A DNA stretch of 64,000 nt from Alistipes senegalensis (GTDB taxonomy: Bacteria > Bacteroidota > Bacteroidia > Bacteroidales > Rikenellaceae): positions 1,754,626 through 1,818,625 of the forward strand of contig JAMPGH010000001.1 of NCBI GenBank assembly GCA_023664045.1, given 5' to 3'. Of this stretch, positions 60,755 through 64,000 are shown piece by piece. How positions within the stretch are numbered: the stretch's first letter is position 1; each line of letters begins with the position of its first letter. The translations under genes were made by a program, and so were the position numbers. Below the pieces are notes generated by a model. That model had not been told where the DNA came from. It saw nothing but the letters and a program-made list of their open reading frames with translations, and ran no database searches.

Positions 60755-62629
60755 ATGAAACGGTTTTGTGCCATCGTATTCCTGCTGGCATGGGCATTCT
60801 GCGCCTCGGCGGCGGAGAAATCCGGAATCGTAGTCAGCATCAACGGTGCGAAGTACTACATCCACACCGTGCAGGCCGGCGAAACGCTCTACACGCTGGC
60901 GAAGACCTACGAAGTAGGCGAGCAGGTCATCGTAGAGAACAACCCCGCCGTAGCGCACAAGCTGCAGGCGGGTGTGAGCCTGAAAATTCCCTACGTCGCG
61001 GCGACCGTGGGGCAACCCTCCGAAAAGAAGCTCCGCAAGACTTTCGACATGCACTACGTGAGCGAAGGGGAGACGCTTTACGCCATCGCGCGGCAATATG
61101 CAATTCCGATCCAGACCGTCATCGACGACAATCCGTCGCTCGATCCGATCCGGCTGCGGCCCGGCGAGCGGATTCTGATCCGCAAGAAGATGATCGGCTC
61201 GGAGTCCGAAGCCGACAGCCGTGCCGAGTGGGAGGAGTATCGCTCGTCGCTCAGCAGCGTGGCCGAACCAGGCTCGGCCTACCATATCGTCCGGGCAGGC
61301 GAAACTTTCTACTCGCTGGCCCGCCGCTTCGGCATCACCGAAAAGGAGCTGGTCCGGCTCAACAACGGACTTCGCCCCGCCGACCTGAAGGCGGGCGCGA
61401 TCATCCGGGTGCCGGCGTCGCCGGAAAAAGAGGGGGCGGGGGAGCAGCGCCGTCCGGAATCCGCATTCGAACCGCAACCCGGACAATCCGAGCAGCCCGA
61501 CGCGTCGGCGCCGGAAATTCCGATCCGGCCGGTCGAGGAGATCGAATTCCGGGCCCTGCGTCGCACGCAGCCCCTGCGGGTAGCGCTGCTATTGCCGCTG
61601 GAGACCGAAGGCAGCGCTCCCAATGTCAGCTACCTCGAATTCTATCAGGGCTTCCTGCTGGGGGTCGACAGCGTGAAAAACCACCGCGGCTACTCGGTAG
61701 ACGTAACCCTCTTCAACACGGCCCGCGATTCGGCAAAGATCGAACGCATCATCGAAAGCGACGAATTCCGCCGCTCCGACCTGATCGTCGGTCCGGTCTA
61801 CGAAGAGGAGCTGGAACCCGTGGTGCGCTATGCCGAGGAGCGAGGCATCCCTGTCGTCTCGCCGCTGGCCCACATCGAACGCATGAACAGCGACGTGCTG
61901 TTCCAGCTGGCACCCGATCCGGCCTGCAAATACGAAAAGGCGGCGGGACTCTTCGACGGCGAGCACCGCATCACGCTGATATACACGGCACACACCGACG
62001 AAGAATTCGAAGCGGAGATACTGACGCTCATAGGCGACAACGAATACCGGCGCCATACCTATAAATATGAACACCCCAACGACATCGCCCGTCGCACCAG
62101 CGGCTACAGCCCGGCCGATCTGACGCCGCTGCTCGGCAACGAAGAGGAGAACGTGTTCATCATCATGGCCGACAACGAAATCGACGTGGACCGCATTCTG
62201 GCTGCGCTGGCATCGGCCGACACGAGCATCACCGCCCGCGGCCAACATGTTCCGAATTTCGTTGTGCTGGGCAACGCCCGCTGGAACCGCTACGGCAATA
62301 TCGACCGCACCATGTTCTTCAAGGACCGCACGATCTTTCTCTCGACCTACCACGCCAAGCGGGACAACGCCGTCGTGAAAGCGTTCGACGGGGCTTACAT
62401 CCGGGCGTTCAATGCTCTGCCGACACTCTATTCCTACCGGGGTTTCGACACGGCGATGATCTTCCTGCCGGCGATGTACAACGACATCGAGTACGACATG
62501 GAGGGACGTCGCTACACCCCCCTGCAGACCTCCTACGTCTTCGGACAGGACGGCGTGCGCCACAACCATGTCAACCGCAACTGGACCCGCGTGAACTACC
62601 AGTCCGACTACACCATCACCATCGAATAA
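60755..62629 (+). CDS. LysM protein with LpoA-like periplasmic-binding domain
   Basis: A 624-residue exported protein. After the signal peptide (MKRFCAIVFLLAWAFCASAA) come three LysM peptidoglycan-binding repeats at about 36-80, 100-145 and 176-219, each with the GETxYxLAR/K core. A proline/glutamine-rich linker (220-270) leads to a type-1 periplasmic-binding fold (about 275-620: RVALLLPLETEGSAP, then DLIVGPVYEEELEPVV). This domain order recalls LpoA, the activator of penicillin-binding protein 1A, with LysM in place of TPR repeats. It could be an envelope sensor or a peptidoglycan synthase activator. It lies in the dnaN operon with 4 bp and 3 bp gaps. Confidence 0.8.
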   Translation: MKRFCAIVFLLAWAFCASAAEKSGIVVSINGAKYYIHTVQAGETLYTLAKTYEVGEQVIVENNPAVAHKLQAGVSLKIPYVAATVGQPSEKKLRKTFDMHYVSEGETLYAIARQYAIPIQTVIDDNPSLDPIRLRPGERILIRKKMIGSESEADSRAEWEEYRSSLSSVAEPGSAYHIVRAGETFYSLARRFGITEKELVRLNNGLRPADLKAGAIIRVPASPEKEGAGEQRRPESAFEPQPGQSEQPDASAPEIPIRPVEEIEFRALRRTQPLRVALLLPLETEGSAPNVSYLEFYQGFLLGVDSVKNHRGYSVDVTLFNTARDSAKIERIIESDEFRRSDLIVGPVYEEELEPVVRYAEERGIPVVSPLAHIERMNSDVLFQLAPDPACKYEKAAGLFDGEHRITLIYTAHTDEEFEAEILTLIGDNEYRRHTYKYEHPNDIARRTSGYSPADLTPLLGNEEENVFIIMADNEIDVDRILAALASADTSITARGQHVPNFVVLGNARWNRYGNIDRTMFFKDRTIFLSTYHAKRDNAVVKAFDGAYIRAFNALPTLYSYRGFDTAMIFLPAMYNDIEYDMEGRRYTPLQTSYVFGQDGVRHNHVNRNWTRVNYQSDYTITIE

Positions 62630-62632
62630 ACT

Positions 62633-63280
62633 ATGGCTACGCTGACCAACGGGATCCCCGAGAAAACGATCGAACGGCTGAGCGAGTACCGCCGCACGCT
62701 GCTGGCCAGCCACCGGCAGGGCATCACGCACATCTTCTCGCACGTGCTGGCCGGCATCCACGGCATCACAGCCGTGCAGGTGCGCCGCGACCTGATGCTG
62801 ATCGGCTTTTCGAGCGACACGAAGAAAGGCTACGACGTGCAGGTGCTGATCGAATACATCAGCAAGATCCTCGACAGCCCGGCGCCGATGAACATCGCCG
62901 TACTGGGCATGGGTCATCTGGGGCAGGCCATCACCAAATATTTCAACGGCAAGGGACTCAATCTGAAGATCACGGCGGCGTTCGACGTCGATCCCGAGAA
63001 AGTCGGCCGGACGATCGACGGCATTCCCTGCTACCACATGAACACGTTCGAGCATATGGTCGAGGATCGCGACATCTCGATCGTGATCCTCTCCTCGCCG
63101 ACGAAAGTGGCCTCGGAGCTGGTGCTGCCGATCATCAACGCCGGCATCAAGGGCGTGCTCAATTTCACCTCCACGCCGCTGAACTTCCCGCAGGGCATCG
63201 TCGTCGAGAACTACGACATCACCACGCTGCTCGAAAAGGTCGCCTACTTCGTCAAGGAGAACGACGCCTCCAACTCGTAG
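62633..63280 (+). CDS. rex: redox-sensing transcriptional repressor Rex
   Basis: Senses the NADH/NAD+ ratio and represses fermentation and respiration genes when NAD+ is high. The 215-residue protein has the N-terminal winged helix (1-80, with TAVQVRRDLMLIG as the DNA-recognition region), the Rossmann fingerprint GMGHLG at 92-97 and the swapped C-terminal helix. Targets are unknown; no ROP-type Rex operator was spotted by eye in this window. It is the fourth gene of the dnaN operon (3 bp after the LysM gene, 4 bp before ribF). Confidence 0.94.
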   Translation: MATLTNGIPEKTIERLSEYRRTLLASHRQGITHIFSHVLAGIHGITAVQVRRDLMLIGFSSDTKKGYDVQVLIEYISKILDSPAPMNIAVLGMGHLGQAITKYFNGKGLNLKITAAFDVDPEKVGRTIDGIPCYHMNTFEHMVEDRDISIVILSSPTKVASELVLPIINAGIKGVLNFTSTPLNFPQGIVVENYDITTLLEKVAYFVKENDASNS

Positions 63281-63284
63281 CGCA

Positions 63285-63845
63285 ATGCGGATCTTTCAGG
63301 GTTTCGAAGCGCTGCCCGAATTCCGGCATGCCGCGGCGACCGTCGGATCGTTCGACGGCGTACACCTCGGACACCGAGCGTTGCTCGACCGATTGACGGC
63401 CGAAGCCCGGGCCGCAGGAGGGGAGAGCGTCGTACTGACGTTCGAGCCACATCCGCGCATCACGCTGGGTCGCAGCGAGGGGCTGCAACTACTGACGGCC
63501 CCCGAAGAGAAAAGCGCGTTGCTGGCAAAGTTGGGCATCGACAACCTCATAGTCATCCCGTTCGACCGGGCATTCAGCGCCCTCTCGGGCCGCGAGTTCA
63601 TCGAACGCTGCATCTGCGGCGCCGTGGGAGCCGAGACGCTGATCGTAGGTTATAACCACCGCTTCGGCCACGACCGTCTCGGGGCCGACGAGATCGAAGC
63701 GCTGGGACTGCTGCGGGTGGTGCGGGTCGACGAATGCCGCATCGGAGGCGAGCATGTCAGTTCGACGGTGATCCGCCGGCTACTCGACGAAGGCCGGGTC
63801 GCGGAGGCCGAGCGGCTGCTGGGACATTCCCTGAATGAAAAATGA
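63285..63845 (+). CDS. ribF: FAD synthetase (RibF), lacking the riboflavin kinase domain
   Basis: An FMN adenylyltransferase of 186 residues. All motifs of the nucleotidyltransferase half are present: VGSFDGVHLGH, FEPHPR, YNHRFGHDR and the SSTVIRRLLDEG end. Normal bacterial RibF has about 310 residues with a C-terminal riboflavin kinase (flavokinase) domain starting right after this point. Here the gene stops at LLGHSLNEK, and none of the three downstream frames up to 64000 shows the kinase motif (G-x-x-x-G..LGFPTAN). The kinase step must come from another gene if the cell makes FMN from riboflavin. Last gene of the dnaN operon, 4 bp after rex. Confidence 0.87.
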   Translation: MRIFQGFEALPEFRHAAATVGSFDGVHLGHRALLDRLTAEARAAGGESVVLTFEPHPRITLGRSEGLQLLTAPEEKSALLAKLGIDNLIVIPFDRAFSALSGREFIERCICGAVGAETLIVGYNHRFGHDRLGADEIEALGLLRVVRVDECRIGGEHVSSTVIRRLLDEGRVAEAERLLGHSLNEK

Positions 63846-64000
63846 AGAATCGAGCGGTTCCGGAATGTCCGATACCGATTCTTCGACCTGCTCGATCCCG
63901 CCTGAGCGTAAAATCGCACGCCACAATCCGGTCAAAAGCAGATACAGGTACCTCGATTCCTAATTCGACGATCATATACATGGATGTACCGACGGTTCGA
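63846..64000. other. downstream of ribF to window end
   Basis: 155 bp with no recognisable gene start on either strand. I checked the three plus-strand frames for a riboflavin kinase remnant and found none. Confidence 0.5.

Noticed and set aside
63846..64000. Frameshifted riboflavin kinase domain after ribF
   Set aside because: All three plus frames were translated; none shows the kinase's glycine/PTAN motif.

Overview
The window looks like chromosomal DNA of a gut-type Bacteroidota, most likely a Rikenellaceae/Alistipes-like bacterium. This placement is inferred, not tested. The supporting observations are: high GC for the phylum; promoters of the Bacteroidota type (TTTG, a 19-22 bp gap, then TAnnTTTG) in front of many genes; a tmRNA tag ending in YALAA; a fused FeoA-FeoB with its small Cys-rich partner; a Bacteroidota-type histone H1-like protein; DUF3822 next to rsmD; the carboxyspermidine route to spermidine; and a cysteate synthase, an enzyme expected in sulfonolipid makers such as Alistipes and Odoribacter. 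I see no insertion sequence, phage, CRISPR array or plasmid module; the gene set is mostly housekeeping and metabolic.

Layout. 1-5155: partial tRNA-Lys, then a plus-strand operon for carboxy(nor)spermidine dehydrogenase, NspC, cysteate synthase and a family-10 pectate lyase. 5286-7289: a TonB-dependent receptor with a long pre-signal N-terminus. 7433-13938: a complete histidine-utilisation operon (ftcD-hutU-hutH-hutI), followed by an AraC-type regulator. 15165-22226: a tightly packed seven-gene minus-strand operon (SDR oxidoreductase, DUF362 lipoprotein, degenerate ferredoxin-tailed aldo/keto reductase, DUF1893 protein, TonB receptor, ECF-S-like membrane protein, canonical ferredoxin-tailed aldo/keto reductase). 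This is the least explained part of the window. 22368-27129: nitroreductase, tRNA-Asp, rsmD/DUF3822/pseudopilin-like overlapping genes, a RecD-like helicase and a uracil-DNA glycosylase-like protein. 27322-34187: mutS, udk, gyrB, ftsE. 34305-34705: tmRNA. 35065-43244: cyclophilin lipoprotein, aminotransferase, AspT-type transporter, lrgA-lrgB, feoAB with its mini-partner, and the histone-like gene. 43453-46973: an envelope operon (YtfJ-like, Omp85-like barrel, EptA-like phosphoethanolamine transferase). 47148-52749: low-molecular-weight phosphatase, PorV/PorQ-like protein, an unknown secreted protein, fabG, glyA, DUF2461. 53015-57709: glmM, an M20 dipeptidase and glmS. 57825-63845: nucleoside phosphorylase, then a five-gene operon of dnaN, a DnaQ-like exonuclease, a LysM/LpoA-like protein, rex, and a short RibF that has only the FAD-synthetase half.

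How it fits together. The hut block carries all four steps from histidine to glutamate, with the formimino group passed to tetrahydrofolate; glyA feeds the same one-carbon pool. glmM and glmS bracket a dipeptidase and together cover two of the steps to UDP-GlcNAc. The seven-gene block pairs outer-membrane TonB-driven uptake with an inner-membrane S-component-like protein and redox proteins, which reads as uptake and processing of an unidentified small molecule, probably a cofactor or vitamin. Start sites were chosen by placing them downstream of visible promoters where possible. At least two genes (lrgA and the PorV/PorQ-like gene) appear to have almost no 5' leader.
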